Source of the DNA: Caulobacter sp. Root655
GTDB lineage: Bacteria > Pseudomonadota > Alphaproteobacteria > Caulobacterales > Caulobacteraceae
Direction of reading: 5' to 3'
Assembly: GCF_001427665.1 (NCBI RefSeq)
Contig: NZ_LMHC01000022.1
Span: 151,090-215,089 of the forward strand
DNA: 64,000 nt
This document shows, in pieces, positions 24,461-35,324 of this stretch. Positions within the stretch are counted from its first letter, which is position 1, and each line of letters begins with the position of its first letter. The notes below the pieces were generated by a model that did no database searches, was not told the DNA's origin, and was given only the letters and a program-made list of their open reading frames with translations. The position numbers and the translations under genes are program-made.

Positions 24461-24946
24461 ATGACCGGAAGCGACGCCGCCAAGGACAGAATCCTCGAGA
24501 TTCTCGCCGAGAGCCGAGTGCTGTGCGTGGCCACGCTGCGTCCCGACGGCTGGCCGCAGGCGACCATGGTCGGATACCTGTCCGATGGCCTGACCCTGTA
24601 CTTCGCCGTCGCCCGCGATAGCCAGAAGCTCGCCAACATCGCCCGCGATCCGCGAATCTCGATCGCCGTCGGCCGACAGGGCCCGCGCGGCGCGCACGTT
24701 CACGGCCTGTCGATGGCCGCGATCGCCGCCGAGGTCATCGACCCCGACGAGGTTCGCCGGCTGAACGCCCTGATCCTGACGCGCTATCCCGAGCAGGAAG
24801 TCTTCACCCCGCCCGGCCGCTCGATCGCGGTAGTCAAGGCGACGCCCCAGCTCATTTCGCTGATCGACGCCGACAGCCCGGAGGACCAGCCGCTGCTGCT
24901 GAGGGTCGAGCCCCAGACGGGAATCCTGTGGCGCGAAGACGCCTAA
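24461..24946 (+). CDS. Pyridoxamine 5'-phosphate oxidase family (FMN-binding split-barrel) protein
   Basis: A 161-residue split-barrel flavoprotein: AESRVLCVATLRPDGWPQAT, LTLYFAVARDSQKLANI (FMN phosphate contact) and a C-terminal beta segment LLRVEPQTGILW. These small proteins bind FMN or F420 and reduce varied substrates; the true PNP oxidase features are absent. The start at 24461 is preceded by GAGGAAA. It diverges from the GntR gene. Confidence 0.9.
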   Translation: MTGSDAAKDRILEILAESRVLCVATLRPDGWPQATMVGYLSDGLTLYFAVARDSQKLANIARDPRISIAVGRQGPRGAHVHGLSMAAIAAEVIDPDEVRRLNALILTRYPEQEVFTPPGRSIAVVKATPQLISLIDADSPEDQPLLLRVEPQTGILWREDA

Positions 24947-24959
24947 AGGACAGCGGCCG

Positions 24960-25760
24960 TCAGAACGCCGGCACCACCGCGCCTGCGTACTTCTGCTCCA
25001 TGAACGCCTTGACCTCCGGCGAGGTCAGGGCCTTGGCCAGTTTCTGGACGCGCGGGTCGTCCTTATTGTCCGGACGGCCGACCAGGTAGTTCACGTAGGG
25101 GCTGTTCTTGTCCTCGATCAGCAGAGCATCCTTGGCCGGGTCCAGCTTGGCGTCGAGGGCGTAGTTGGTGTTGATCACCGCCAGGTCGACCTGATCGAGC
25201 ACGCGCGGCAGGGTCGCGCCTTCCAGTTCCTTGAACTTCAGGTTCTTCGGATTGGCGGTGATGTCCTTCAGGGTCGACAGCGCCTTGTTCGGGTCGCCCA
25301 GGGTGATCACCCCATTGCGGGCCAGCAGCAGCAGAGCCCGGCCCTCGTTGCTGCCCTCGTTGGGGATGGCCACGACCGCGCCACTGGGCAGGTCGCCGAT
25401 CGCCTTGATCTTGCGCGAATAGGCGCCCAGCGGCTCGATATGCACGCCAACGATCGGGACCAGGCTGGTGCCCTTGTCGGCGTTGAAGGTCTCCAGATAG
25501 GGCAGGGTCTGGAAGTAGTTCACGTCTAGCCGCTTCTCGGCGACCTGGATGTTGGGCTGGACGTAGTCGTTGAAGACCTTGATGTCGATCTTCAGGCCTT
25601 GCGCCGCCAGCTTGGGCTTGATGAACTCCAGCACCTCGGCGTGGGGCACGGCCGTGGCGGCCACCGTCAGGGTGTCGCCGGCGCTCGGCGCGGGCGTCTT
25701 GGAGCAGGCGGCCAGGGCGAGGACGGCGAGGCTGATGAGGGCGGCGCGGCGGGCGACCAT
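24960..25760 (-). CDS. metQ: Methionine ABC transporter substrate-binding lipoprotein
   Basis: A 266-residue NlpA/MetQ-family lipoprotein with lipobox LAAC (Cys19). Hallmarks are AVPHAEVLEFIKPKLAAQGL, FNDYVQPNIQVAEKRLDVNY, FQTLPYLETFN, AIPNEGSNEGRALLLLARNG and VINTNYALDA. It binds methionine at the outer face of the inner membrane for the MetNI transporter, whose genes lie at 26871-28573 on the same strand but are separated by two small genes and repeats. It therefore probably has its own promoter. Confidence 0.94.
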   Translation of the reverse strand: MVARRAALISLAVLALAACSKTPAPSAGDTLTVAATAVPHAEVLEFIKPKLAAQGLKIDIKVFNDYVQPNIQVAEKRLDVNYFQTLPYLETFNADKGTSLVPIVGVHIEPLGAYSRKIKAIGDLPSGAVVAIPNEGSNEGRALLLLARNGVITLGDPNKALSTLKDITANPKNLKFKELEGATLPRVLDQVDLAVINTNYALDAKLDPAKDALLIEDKNSPYVNYLVGRPDNKDDPRVQKLAKALTSPEVKAFMEQKYAGAVVPAF

Positions 25761-25932
25761 GAACGGCTCCGTTAAGGCGATTAATCGGGTAGGGTATTGC
25801 CCGGTTCCCGGCGGTTGGCGAAATCAGTTTTCCTGATCCGGAGCCCAGAGTCTTGGATCATCGTCGGGATCATCTCGGGATCATCGTTCCGCGCGCCTTG
25901 ACCTCGCCGCCAAACAGGGCGCCTGGAGAGGG

Positions 25933-26181
25933 ATGGCCAGAGAAACCGTCTACATCGTCCAAGCCTACAAGGCCGGCCGCGGCAAGGGCCTGAAGGCCGA
26001 ACAGCAGGTCGGCTGCAAGGACGCCGAGGAGGCCCGCCGCAAGGCCGAGCGGCTGGCGCCGATCCGCGAAGGCGTCGTGGCCTTCGCCGCCTCGGCCGAC
26101 GTCGAGCTGGGCGACTATGACGAGAACCCGGAGATCATCTTCAAGGCCGGACGGCTGCCGTTCCCGTTCGACCAGGCTTGA
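25933..26181 (+). CDS. Small conserved-type hypothetical protein
   Basis: An 82-residue protein (MARETVYIVQAYKAGRGKGL...) with regular charged/hydrophobic alternation, a helical AEEARRKAERLAP segment and a C-terminal FKAGRLPFPF. Coding is supported by the well-placed GGAGAGG ribosome site and natural composition. It lies on the plus strand between metQ and a repeat. No function is recognised. Confidence 0.75.
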   Translation: MARETVYIVQAYKAGRGKGLKAEQQVGCKDAEEARRKAERLAPIREGVVAFAASADVELGDYDENPEIIFKAGRLPFPFDQA

Positions 26182-26186
26182 GCAAA

Positions 26187-26358
26187 TAACCCTCTCCCGG
26201 AGGGGAGAGGGAGGGGCCCGCCGCGAAGCGGTGGGAGGGTGAGGGGTGACGCCCTCACCGTCTTCTCTGAGCGCCCCGCCGGCACGCCGTCTGACGTCTA
26301 AACCCCTCACCCTCCCAAGCTTCGCTTGGGCCCCTCCCTCTCCCCATGGGAGAGGGTT
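26187..26358. repeat. REP-like paired inverted repeat, family 1, copy C
   Basis: The most regular copy: taaccctctcccggagggga at one end and ccccatgggagagggtta at the other, with spacer text (gccggcacgccgt, gacgt) also found in copy A in reverse. Its right end supplies the stop codon (TAA, 26357-26359) of the adjacent minus-strand gene, so the element has been fixed exactly at a gene end. Confidence 0.85.
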
Positions 26359-26722
26359 ATTCGGGATCGTTCGCCGGTTCTTCCGGCCCGGCGATCGTCC
26401 AGCTCGACAGGAAGTCCGGGTTCTCCACGGTCTCGCCGCCGGTCAGCGGATAGAGGCCCGGCGCGGCCGGCGCGATGTTCGAGGTCTGGGGCGGCAGGGT
26501 GGTGGTGTCGCCGTCCTGCGGGCCCAGCAGGTCGAGCAAGATACCCTCGTCGGCGTCGGCGGTGATCACCACGCCATAGAACGCCTCGCGCCCCTCCAGT
26601 TCGCCCTCGGCCGAGAGGAAGGTCAGGTTCACCAGCATGATCTTGCCGACCAGGGTCTGGGCGAAGGCCTCGTCCCAGTGTTCGGGCGGCGGGGCGGAGA
26701 GGATGGGGGTGTCGTCGGTCAT
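26357..26722 (-). CDS. Acidic hypothetical protein
   Basis: A 121-residue protein (MTDDTPILSAPPPEHWDEAF...) with a beta-rich core (KIMLVNLTFLSAEGELEGRE, FYGVVITADADEGILLDLLG) and an acidic, Pro-rich tail. No signal peptide. Its stop codon lies in the family-1 repeat, so the C-terminal few residues may be repeat-derived. It lies downstream of metI but a family-4 repeat separates them. No family is recognised. Confidence 0.75.
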   Translation of the reverse strand: MTDDTPILSAPPPEHWDEAFAQTLVGKIMLVNLTFLSAEGELEGREAFYGVVITADADEGILLDLLGPQDGDTTTLPPQTSNIAPAAPGLYPLTGGETVENPDFLSSWTIAGPEEPANDPE

Positions 26723-26761
26723 GGGGGCGTTCTAGCGGCCGAACGGCCGGATTGGAACGCC

Positions 26762-26865
26762 GTGCGTCCTTCGAGGCTCGGCTCGCCTCGCACCTCAGGA
26801 TGAGGAGTTCAGCAACAAAGCTCCTCATCCTGAGGCGCCCGCGAAGCGGGCCTCGAAGGACGCAC
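26762..26865. repeat. Inverted repeat, family 4, copy 1
   Basis: A 104-bp palindrome-like element: GTGCGTCCTTCGAGGC... and ...GCCTCGAAGGACGCAC, with inner arms CTCAGGATGAGGAG / CTCCTCATCCTGAG. It sits directly beside the metI stop. The copy at 55660-55747 shares the inner core and the ccttcga ends. Confidence 0.85.
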
Positions 26866-26870
26866 CGCGC

Positions 26871-27536
26871 CTACCGATGCGAAACCCGTCTCACCACCGT
26901 ATCCCCAACCATCTGCAGCGCCTGGACCAGCACCAGCAGCAACACCACGGTGACCACCATCACGTCGGTCTGGAAGCGCTGGTAGCCGAAGCGGATGGCC
27001 AGATCTCCCAGCCCCCCTGCCCCGACCACCCCGGCCATGGCGGTGTAGGACACCAGGGCGATGGCGGTGACCGTCGCCGCGGCGATCAGCCCCGGCATGG
27101 CCTCGGGCAGCAGCGCGCCCAGCACCACCTGCCGACGCTTGGCGCCCATGGCGAAGCTGGCCTCGATGACGCCCTTGTCCACTTCGCGCAGGGCGGTCTC
27201 GACCAGGCGGGCGAAGAACGGCGCGGCCCCGGCCACCAGCGGCGGGATCGCTCCGGCCACGCCCAGCGAGGTGCCGACCAGGGCGACGGTCAGCGGGATC
27301 ATGACGATCAGCAGGATGACGAACGGCACCGAGCGCAGGATGTTGATGACCAGCGACAGCACGCCGTTGGCCGCGCGACTCTGCAGCATCTGGCCCTTGC
27401 CGGTCAGGAACAGGATCACCCCCAGCGGCAGGCCCAGGATCACCGTCAACACCATCGAGCCGCCCAGCATCGCCAGGGTGTCGACGGTCGCCTGGCCGAT
27501 CTCGGCCAAGTCTATGTTTTCCATGAAGGCGCTCAT
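26871..27536 (-). CDS. metI: Methionine ABC transporter permease
   Basis: A 221-residue inner-membrane permease with about 5 transmembrane helices and the ABC-permease EAA loop ([20 protein letters not shown]) that contacts the ATPase. Family hallmarks are [20 protein letters not shown] and [20 protein letters not shown]. Its ATG overlaps the metN stop by 4 bp, so synthesis is coupled. It works with MetN and the MetQ lipoprotein. Confidence 0.95.
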   Translation of the reverse strand: MSAFMENIDLAEIGQATVDTLAMLGGSMVLTVILGLPLGVILFLTGKGQMLQSRAANGVLSLVINILRSVPFVILLIVMIPLTVALVGTSLGVAGAIPPLVAGAAPFFARLVETALREVDKGVIEASFAMGAKRRQVVLGALLPEAMPGLIAAATVTAIALVSYTAMAGVVGAGGLGDLAIRFGYQRFQTDVMVVTVVLLLVLVQALQMVGDTVVRRVSHR

Positions 27537-28573
27537 CGGCCCGTCTCCGTGACCATGTCCACCCGGACACCGTCGGCCTGGAACCGCTTGATCGCCGCCT
27601 CGACGTCGCCGCCGGTCAGGGCCAGGGTCAGCTGGCCGTAGGGGGTTTCGCGCAGCCGGTGGATGCGGCCGCCGAGGATCGAATAGTCGACGCCGGTCTC
27701 GCGGGCCACCAGGCCCAGGATCGGCTTGTAGGTCGCTTCGCCGCGGAAGGTCAGCCGCACCACGCGGCCGCCGACCATGGCGCCGTCGGCCGGGACGCCG
27801 TCAGCCTCCATCACGAACCGGCGGGCCGTGGCGCTGGCCGGGTGCAGGAACACCTCCTCGACCGGACCGCTCTCGACCACCGCCCCGCCCTCGAGCACCG
27901 CCACCCGGTCGCAGACCCGGCGCACGACGTCCATCTCGTGGGTGATCAGCACGATGGTCAGGCCCAGTTCGCGGTTGAGGTTTGAGACCAGTTCCAGGAT
28001 CTGTTCGGTGGTCTCGGGGTCCAGCGCGCTGGTCGCCTCGTCGCACAGCAGCACCTTGGGCCCGGTGGCCAGGGCCCGGGCGACGCCCACCCGCTGCTTC
28101 TGGCCGCCCGACAGCTGGGCCGGATACTTGGCGGCGAAGTCCGACAGGCCGACGCGGGCCAGCAACTCGGCGGTGCGCGTCCTGACCTCGGCGTCGGGAA
28201 CACCGGCCAGTCGCAGCGGAAAGGCGACATTGCCGGCCACGGTCTTGGACGACAGCAGGTTGAAGTGCTGGAAGATCATCCCGACCCGGCGGCGCAGGGC
28301 CCGCAGGCCCTCGACGCCCAAGGTCGCCACGTCGTCGCCGTCGACCACCACCTGGCCGCCCGAGGGCTTCTCCAGGCCGTTGATCAGCCGGATCAGCGTC
28401 GACTTGCCCGCCCCCGAGGCCCCGATCACCCCGAACACCTCGCCGGGCGCGACCGACAGGCTGACGCCCGTCAGGGCGGCGCGGCCGCCGCCGGCATAGG
28501 TCTTGGAGACGTCTTGGAAGGTGATCACGGGTCGCGGCCTGAAGCGGATCGGCACGAAGGCCGGGAGCCGCAC
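27533..28573 (-). CDS. metN: Methionine ABC transporter ATP-binding protein
   Basis: A 346-residue ATPase: Walker [10 protein letters not shown] (residues 51-59), Q-loop [10 protein letters not shown], signature LSGGQKQR, Walker [14 protein letters not shown]-loop ITHEMD. A C-terminal NIL domain (about residues 270-340) is the regulatory methionine-sensing domain of MetN. The first start is GTG at 28573 without a good ribosome site; GTG at 28528 just before [10 protein letters not shown] is an alternative. I looked for a SAM riboswitch upstream and did not find a convincing one. Confidence 0.95.
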   Translation of the reverse strand: MRLPAFVPIRFRPRPVITFQDVSKTYAGGGRAALTGVSLSVAPGEVFGVIGASGAGKSTLIRLINGLEKPSGGQVVVDGDDVATLGVEGLRALRRRVGMIFQHFNLLSSKTVAGNVAFPLRLAGVPDAEVRTRTAELLARVGLSDFAAKYPAQLSGGQKQRVGVARALATGPKVLLCDEATSALDPETTEQILELVSNLNRELGLTIVLITHEMDVVRRVCDRVAVLEGGAVVESGPVEEVFLHPASATARRFVMEADGVPADGAMVGGRVVRLTFRGEATYKPILGLVARETGVDYSILGGRIHRLRETPYGQLTLALTGGDVEAAIKRFQADGVRVDMVTETGR

Positions 28574-28635
28574 GATTTAGGCGTTGTGGCGCGAAAGGTG
28601 AAGCCAAACCGGTTGATGGGCCCACCAAACCACCG

Positions 28636-28739
28636 CTGTCATCCCGGGCGTAGCGAAGCGAAGACCCGGGACCGACGCCTGAGCGCCGCGCTTCTGGCGG
28701 TCCCGGATCGGCGCGCTGCGCGCTTGTCCGGGATGACAG
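28636..28739. repeat. Long inverted repeat, family 3, copy 2
   Basis: Ends CTGTCATCCCGGG... and ...CCGGGATGACAG with inner arms cgggacc / ggtcccg, matching 16860-16959. It lies between the metN start and the end of the histidine kinase. Confidence 0.85.
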
Positions 28740-28754
28740 GACCTTGAGGTCCCC

Positions 28755-30881
<2,127 letters not shown>

Positions 30882-30983
30882 GGGCGACGGCGTCTCCGGA
30901 AGAAAACCTTCCCTCCCGACCTACCACCTCCGCGCGATGGCGGCGTTAATCCCGGCGCGTCATTCTGAAGCAGGCCGGACATG

Positions 30984-32273
30984 TCAGGGCCGCTTCACAA
31001 CCGCGCCGCCCTTCATCACGAAGACCGGCTTTTCCAGCGTCGTCACGTCGGCCAGCGGGTCGCCCGCCACCGCGATCAGGTCGCCGTAGCGGCCCACGGC
31101 CACCTGGCCCACGTCCTTCTCCCGGCCCAGGGCCTGGGCGGCGGTGATCGTCGCCGCCTGGATGGCCTGCAGCGGGGTGGCGCCATAGCGCACCATCACC
31201 GCGAACTGCCGGGCGTTGTCGCCGTGCGGATAGATGCCGGCGTCGGTGCCGTAGACCATCTTCACCCCGGCCTTGAGCGCCTTGCGGAAGTTCTCGCGCT
31301 GGATGTCGCCGATCTCGCGGTCCTTGCGCAGGTTGTCCTCCAGCACGCCGTTCTTCTTGCCCTCGGCCTGGGTGTAGTCGGTGTTGTAGATGTCCATCGA
31401 GAAATAGGCGCCCTTCTGGGCGGCCAGCTTGATCCCTTCGTCGTCGACCAGGCTGGCGTGCTCGATGGTGTCGACCCCGGCCCGCACCGCGTCGCGGATC
31501 CCGGCCGCCCCGTGGGCGTGGGCGGCGACCTTCAGGCCCCACATGTGGGCCTCCTCGACGATGGCGGTCATCTCGGCCAGCGACAGCTGCTGCTGGCCCG
31601 GCTCGGTGTTGCGCGAGAACACCCCGCCCGTGGCGCAGATCTTGATCACCTGGGCGCCGTACTTGCGCACCGCCCGCACCTGCTTGCGACCCTCCTCGGG
31701 GCCGTCGGCCACATAGGGGCCCTTCTGGGCCATGGACGGCGGGAAGTAGGTCGAGTCGCAATGGCCGCCGGTGGCGCCGATGGCGTAGCCCGCCGTCACG
31801 ACGCGCGGCCCCGGCACGAAACCCTGGTCGATCGCCTCGCGCAGGCCCACGTCGTTGAACCGGTCCGAGCCGACGTTGCGCACGGTGGTGAAGCCGGCGT
31901 TCAGGGTGTCGGCGGCATGCTTGGTCTGCAGCACCGTCCAGAACGCGTCGCTGTACTGCAGGCCGTCATAGCCGCCGAACAGCGGCGAGCTGTCGAGGTG
32001 CACGTGCATGTCGATCAGGCCCGGCAGCAGGGTCGCGCCCGGCAGCTCGACCAGTTTGGCCCCGGCCGGCGTCGGATCGCCCGCCTTGCCCACCGCGGTG
32101 ATCCGACCGTCGGTGACGATCACCTGCGGATTGTCGACATAGCGGCCGGCGGCCACGTCGAGCAGCCGCGCCGCCCGCACCACCTCGACCTCGGCCGCCC
32201 AAACCGTACCGGGCGCGAGAGACCCGGCCAGAGCCGCCGCCACGAAGGTCAGAGCCGTCAATTCACGCCGCAT
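30984..32273 (-). CDS. Secreted metal-dependent amidohydrolase (dipeptidase/prolidase-like)
   Basis: About 429 residues from an ATG at 32273, which gives the signal peptide LTALTFVAAALAGSLAPGTVWA. Metal ligands are visible: HxH in DMHVHLD, Lys in QVIKICATGG, His in AAHAHG and TIEHAS, and Asp in YGTDAG. These define a binuclear amidohydrolase of the COG1228 group. Characterised Caulobacter members of this group are periplasmic dipeptidases for Xaa-Pro or Xaa-Arg/Lys; which applies here is inference. It is transcribed away from the tRNA-Leu promoter. Confidence 0.92.
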   Translation of the reverse strand: MRRELTALTFVAAALAGSLAPGTVWAAEVEVVRAARLLDVAAGRYVDNPQVIVTDGRITAVGKAGDPTPAGAKLVELPGATLLPGLIDMHVHLDSSPLFGGYDGLQYSDAFWTVLQTKHAADTLNAGFTTVRNVGSDRFNDVGLREAIDQGFVPGPRVVTAGYAIGATGGHCDSTYFPPSMAQKGPYVADGPEEGRKQVRAVRKYGAQVIKICATGGVFSRNTEPGQQQLSLAEMTAIVEEAHMWGLKVAAHAHGAAGIRDAVRAGVDTIEHASLVDDEGIKLAAQKGAYFSMDIYNTDYTQAEGKKNGVLEDNLRKDREIGDIQRENFRKALKAGVKMVYGTDAGIYPHGDNARQFAVMVRYGATPLQAIQAATITAAQALGREKDVGQVAVGRYGDLIAVAGDPLADVTTLEKPVFVMKGGAVVKRP

Positions 32274-32365
32274 GGTCACGATCCCCAACCCCACCGATGA
32301 TTCCGCATGCCGACGCTAGCACGCGCCCGGCGGGCGTCGAGCGGCCAAGCTCCACGATCGTCCCC

Positions 32366-32393
32366 TTGGCGAGCCCGCCCCCCGCCCTATACG
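32366..32393 (+). promoter_or_regulatory. Promoter of the original tRNA-Leu gene
   Basis: TTGGCG (32366-32371) and TATACG (32388-32393), spaced 16 bp, end 12 bp before the tRNA fragment. This is a normal sigma-70-type tRNA promoter, now pointing into the fragment and the first integrase gene. Confidence 0.55.
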
Positions 32394-32405
32394 GGCAAGG
32401 TCTGT

Positions 32406-32447
32406 GCGGGCGTGGCGAAACTGGTAGACGCAACGGACTTAAAATCC
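32406..32447 (+). pseudogene. 5' fragment of tRNA-Leu(UAA), intronless, left attachment site
   Basis: 42 nt identical, except for one base (GCGAAAC versus GCGGAAC), to the joined exons of the complete tRNA at 35325-35632. It covers the acceptor 5' strand, D arm and anticodon loop CTTAAAA and breaks off in the 3' side of the anticodon stem. It crosses the splice junction without the intron. With integrase genes right after it, it is best read as the left end (attL) of an integrated element. Confidence 0.8.
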
Positions 32448-32448
32448 T

Positions 32449-33816
32449 ATGCGCTCCAAATCAGCCACCAAAACCTTCAATAATATCAACAAAAACAAGT
32501 CCGACGCATCTGCTTCCAGCAAGCACACTGTTAGCACAAACGCCCAAAAAACGGCGAAGACCCTACAAAATGAAAGGGAAATTCGCCATCAGCTGATGGA
32601 CGGCAAGGTGCAGCTCTATCAGCGAACGGGCAGCCCCAACTGGCAGTGCGCCTGCTCGATCAACGGCCGCCAACAGCGCGCAAATACTCGCGAGGACAGC
32701 CTCAGCCGCGCCGCCGTCTTCGCCCGAGAATGGTATCTGGCGCTGATCAGCGCCGATCGCCCCGCGCCGAATGTCAGATCCGACAAGGCGTCAAAGCCGG
32801 CAAAGCCGACCTCGGCCCCCAGGGCCATCGCAGTATCTGGCCCGCCCGTCAGGACGTTCCGGGAAGCTGCGCGACGCTTCATGATCGAGTTCGAGGCCAT
32901 CACCCAGGGCCAGCGCAACGCGATCTATGTTCACGGTCACCGGCGGCGCCTGGCCAACCACCTGGTGCCGTTCTTCGGGGCCACGGCGGTGGACGACATC
33001 GGCGCCGGGATGATCGCCGACTACCGCATCCACCGCATGAGCAACGGACGTCGCGGCAAGCCTCCGGCCCGCAGCACGATGCACCAAGAGATCGTCTGCC
33101 TGCGCCAGGTGCTCAAGACCGCCATCCGCCACAAGTGGCTCGACCATCTGCCCGACCTTTCCGCACCCTATGGGCGGTCGGGCAAGGTCTCGCACCGGGC
33201 CTGGTTCTCGCCTGAGGAATGGAGGACGTTCGACGCGGCCCTGCGCGAGCGAGCCAGGAACCCGCTCAAGGAACAGTGGCGAACCGCCACCGAGAATCTC
33301 CGCGACTGCGTGCTGTTCATGGTCAACACCGGGCTCCGTCCCGACGAGGCCCTCCGCCTGGAGTATCGCGACGTGGCCATCGTCGTCGATGAGGCCACCG
33401 GCGAGCGCTTGCTTGAGATCGCCGTGCGGGGAAAGCGCGGCGTCGGCTGGTGCAAAAGCATGCCCGAGGCCGTGGCGCCGTTCAGGCGGCTGAAGAGCCG
33501 CAACGCCGGCGCCCCCTTGGACAGGCTGTTCCCCTCGCTTCAGAACGAGTTGTTCAACACAGTCCTGGACGAACTGAACATGAAGGTCGATCGCGAGGGG
33601 CAGCGCCGAACCGCCTACAGCCTGCGCCACACCTACATCAGCACCCGTCTTATGAACGGCGCCGACATCTACCAGGTCGCCAAGAACTGCCGAACGAGCG
33701 TCGAGATGATCGAGACCTACTACGCCTCGCACATCAAGAACGTGATCGACGCTTCGGCGATCAACGTCCGCAAGACCCCGCCCTCCCGTCAAAAGGCCAG
33801 CGCGCCGCCCGTTTGA
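32449..33816 (+). CDS. Tyrosine recombinase/integrase 1
   Basis: Up to 455 residues. The N-terminal SAM-like core-binding domain spans about 130-230 (AARRFMIEFEAI, RSTMHQEIVCLRQVLKTAI) and the catalytic domain about 245-430. Catalytic Arg is in NTGLRPDEAL, Lys in VRGKRGVGWCKSM, the second Arg in YSLRHTY, and the nucleophile Tyr in MIETYYASH. The usual first His of box II is Tyr here. Similarity to integrase 2 starts at LMDGKVQ, so the ATG at 32596 is the start best supported by homology; the first 49 codons are AT-rich and begin at the tRNA fragment. No good ribosome site is seen for either start. Confidence 0.9.
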   Translation: MRSKSATKTFNNINKNKSDASASSKHTVSTNAQKTAKTLQNEREIRHQLMDGKVQLYQRTGSPNWQCACSINGRQQRANTREDSLSRAAVFAREWYLALISADRPAPNVRSDKASKPAKPTSAPRAIAVSGPPVRTFREAARRFMIEFEAITQGQRNAIYVHGHRRRLANHLVPFFGATAVDDIGAGMIADYRIHRMSNGRRGKPPARSTMHQEIVCLRQVLKTAIRHKWLDHLPDLSAPYGRSGKVSHRAWFSPEEWRTFDAALRERARNPLKEQWRTATENLRDCVLFMVNTGLRPDEALRLEYRDVAIVVDEATGERLLEIAVRGKRGVGWCKSMPEAVAPFRRLKSRNAGAPLDRLFPSLQNELFNTVLDELNMKVDREGQRRTAYSLRHTYISTRLMNGADIYQVAKNCRTSVEMIETYYASHIKNVIDASAINVRKTPPSRQKASAPPV

Positions 33817-34000
33817 CCGAATGGTCGCCAAAGGCCGGAACCGGCCGACGCGACCATTGGCGAAGGGATGGACCGAACGGTCCAGCCCGGTGGCGTCCGC
33901 GCTCCGCACGGAGCGCAGCCATCGCCTCTCCACGGTGCTTGCCGCCAGCCCCGGTTTCCGCGCCGCGCTAGCGGCGCCGCGGAGGATCGCCAGTCAACGG

Positions 34001-35299
34001 ATGGCTAACCGCAACCGGAAGTCAGCCGCTAATCTTTGGCTGGCAGATTTCGCGCCCTGGCGAGCGGAAGGCGGGGCGGTGACGGCGCGACACGGACTCA
34101 TGGACGGCAAGGTGCAGGTCTATAAACGGCCTGGCAGTCCTCATTGGCAGTGCGCCTGCACGGTCGCCGGCCAGCAAAGGCGCGCCACCACCCGCGAGGA
34201 GAGCCTGGCGCGGGCCAAGGACGTGGCCAGCGACTGGTATCTGGGCCTGCTGGGCAAACTGCGCTCTGGCGAACTCAAGCCCGGCAAGACTTTCGCCCAG
34301 GCCGCCGACCGCTTCATCGACGAGTTCGCGATCATCACCCAGGGCGAGCGCAGCCCGATCTATGTCGAAGGCCATCGCCAGCGCATCAACAACCACCTCA
34401 ACCCGTTCTTCGGAAGGGCCGTGGTGAGTGAGATCACCGCCGGCATGGTCCAGGACTACCGCATCCACCGGATGAAGACCGGCCGTAACGGCAAGCCGCC
34501 GGCCCGCAGCACCCTGCACCAAGAGATCGTCTGCCTGCGTCAGGTCCTGAAGACCGCCCATCGTCATCGCTGGCTGGAGCAACTGCCCGACCTCTCGCCG
34601 CCCTTCAGGGCGGCGAGCAAAATCTCGCACCGGGCCTGGTTCTCGCCCGACGAGTACAAGCAGCTCTACGCCGCGACCCGCGAGCGCGCCAAGCACCCCA
34701 CGGCGGAGCGCTGGCGCGACGCCAGCGAAACGCTCCACGACTTCGTGCTCTTCATGGTCAACACCGGCCTGCGGCCAGACGAGGCTCTGGGCCTGGAATA
34801 TCGCGACGTCACCGTGGCGACCGACGAGGCCACCGGCCAGCGCATCCTTGAGATCGCCGTACGCGGCAAGCGCGGGGTCGGCTGGTGCAAGAGCATGCCC
34901 GGCGCGGTCATGCCGTTTGGCCGCCTCCAGGCACGCGCTAACGGAGGCCCGAGGGACCGGCTGTTCCCGGCCCTCCCCCGACAGTTGTTCAACACCATCC
35001 TCGAAGAGCTGGACCTGAAGGTGGACCGCGAGGGGCAGAGGCGCACGACCTACAGCCTGCGCCACACCTACATCTGCATGCGCCTGATGGAAGGCGCCGA
35101 CATCTACCAGGTCGCCAAGAACTGCCGCACCAGCGTCGAGATGATCGAGACCTATTACGCCTCGCACATCAAGAACCGGATCGACGCCTCGGCGATCAAT
35201 GTCCGCAAGACCCGCGCCTCGCCCGACCGCTCGGCCAACGCCGCGGTGCGCCCGGGCCTGTCACGGGCTCGTTCGAAAGTCTCGACGGCCAAGACCTAG
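34001..35299 (+). CDS. Tyrosine recombinase/integrase 2
   Basis: About 432 residues from ATG 34001 (GGAGG lies upstream at long spacing). The frame is open to 33821, and an ATG at 34100 is also possible. It has the same architecture as integrase 1 and is closely similar along its whole length (QEIVCLRQVLKTAHRH, NTGLRPDEALGLEYRDV, VRGKRGVGWCKSMPG, YSLRHTYI, MIETYYASH). This points to a tandem duplication or to paired recombinases. The C-terminal tail after NVRKTRA is longer and basic. It ends 25 bp before the intact tRNA. Confidence 0.9.
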   Translation: MANRNRKSAANLWLADFAPWRAEGGAVTARHGLMDGKVQVYKRPGSPHWQCACTVAGQQRRATTREESLARAKDVASDWYLGLLGKLRSGELKPGKTFAQAADRFIDEFAIITQGERSPIYVEGHRQRINNHLNPFFGRAVVSEITAGMVQDYRIHRMKTGRNGKPPARSTLHQEIVCLRQVLKTAHRHRWLEQLPDLSPPFRAASKISHRAWFSPDEYKQLYAATRERAKHPTAERWRDASETLHDFVLFMVNTGLRPDEALGLEYRDVTVATDEATGQRILEIAVRGKRGVGWCKSMPGAVMPFGRLQARANGGPRDRLFPALPRQLFNTILEELDLKVDREGQRRTTYSLRHTYICMRLMEGADIYQVAKNCRTSVEMIETYYASHIKNRIDASAINVRKTRASPDRSANAAVRPGLSRARSKVSTAKT

Positions 35300-35310
35300 C
35301 CGACTATAGC
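35282..35310 (+). promoter_or_regulatory. Promoter-like sequence for the intact tRNA-Leu
   Basis: TCGACG (35282-35287) and TATAGC (35305-35310), 17 bp apart, end 14 bp before the tRNA. If real, it is supplied by the element and replaces the original promoter left at 32366-32393. Confidence 0.4.
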
Positions 35311-35324
35311 TCGGCTCGGTTTAG

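Noticed and set aside
28574-28635. SAM riboswitch before metN
   Set aside because: Some short similarity to SAM-II elements was noticed, but the conserved core and pseudoknot pairing could not be established by eye.
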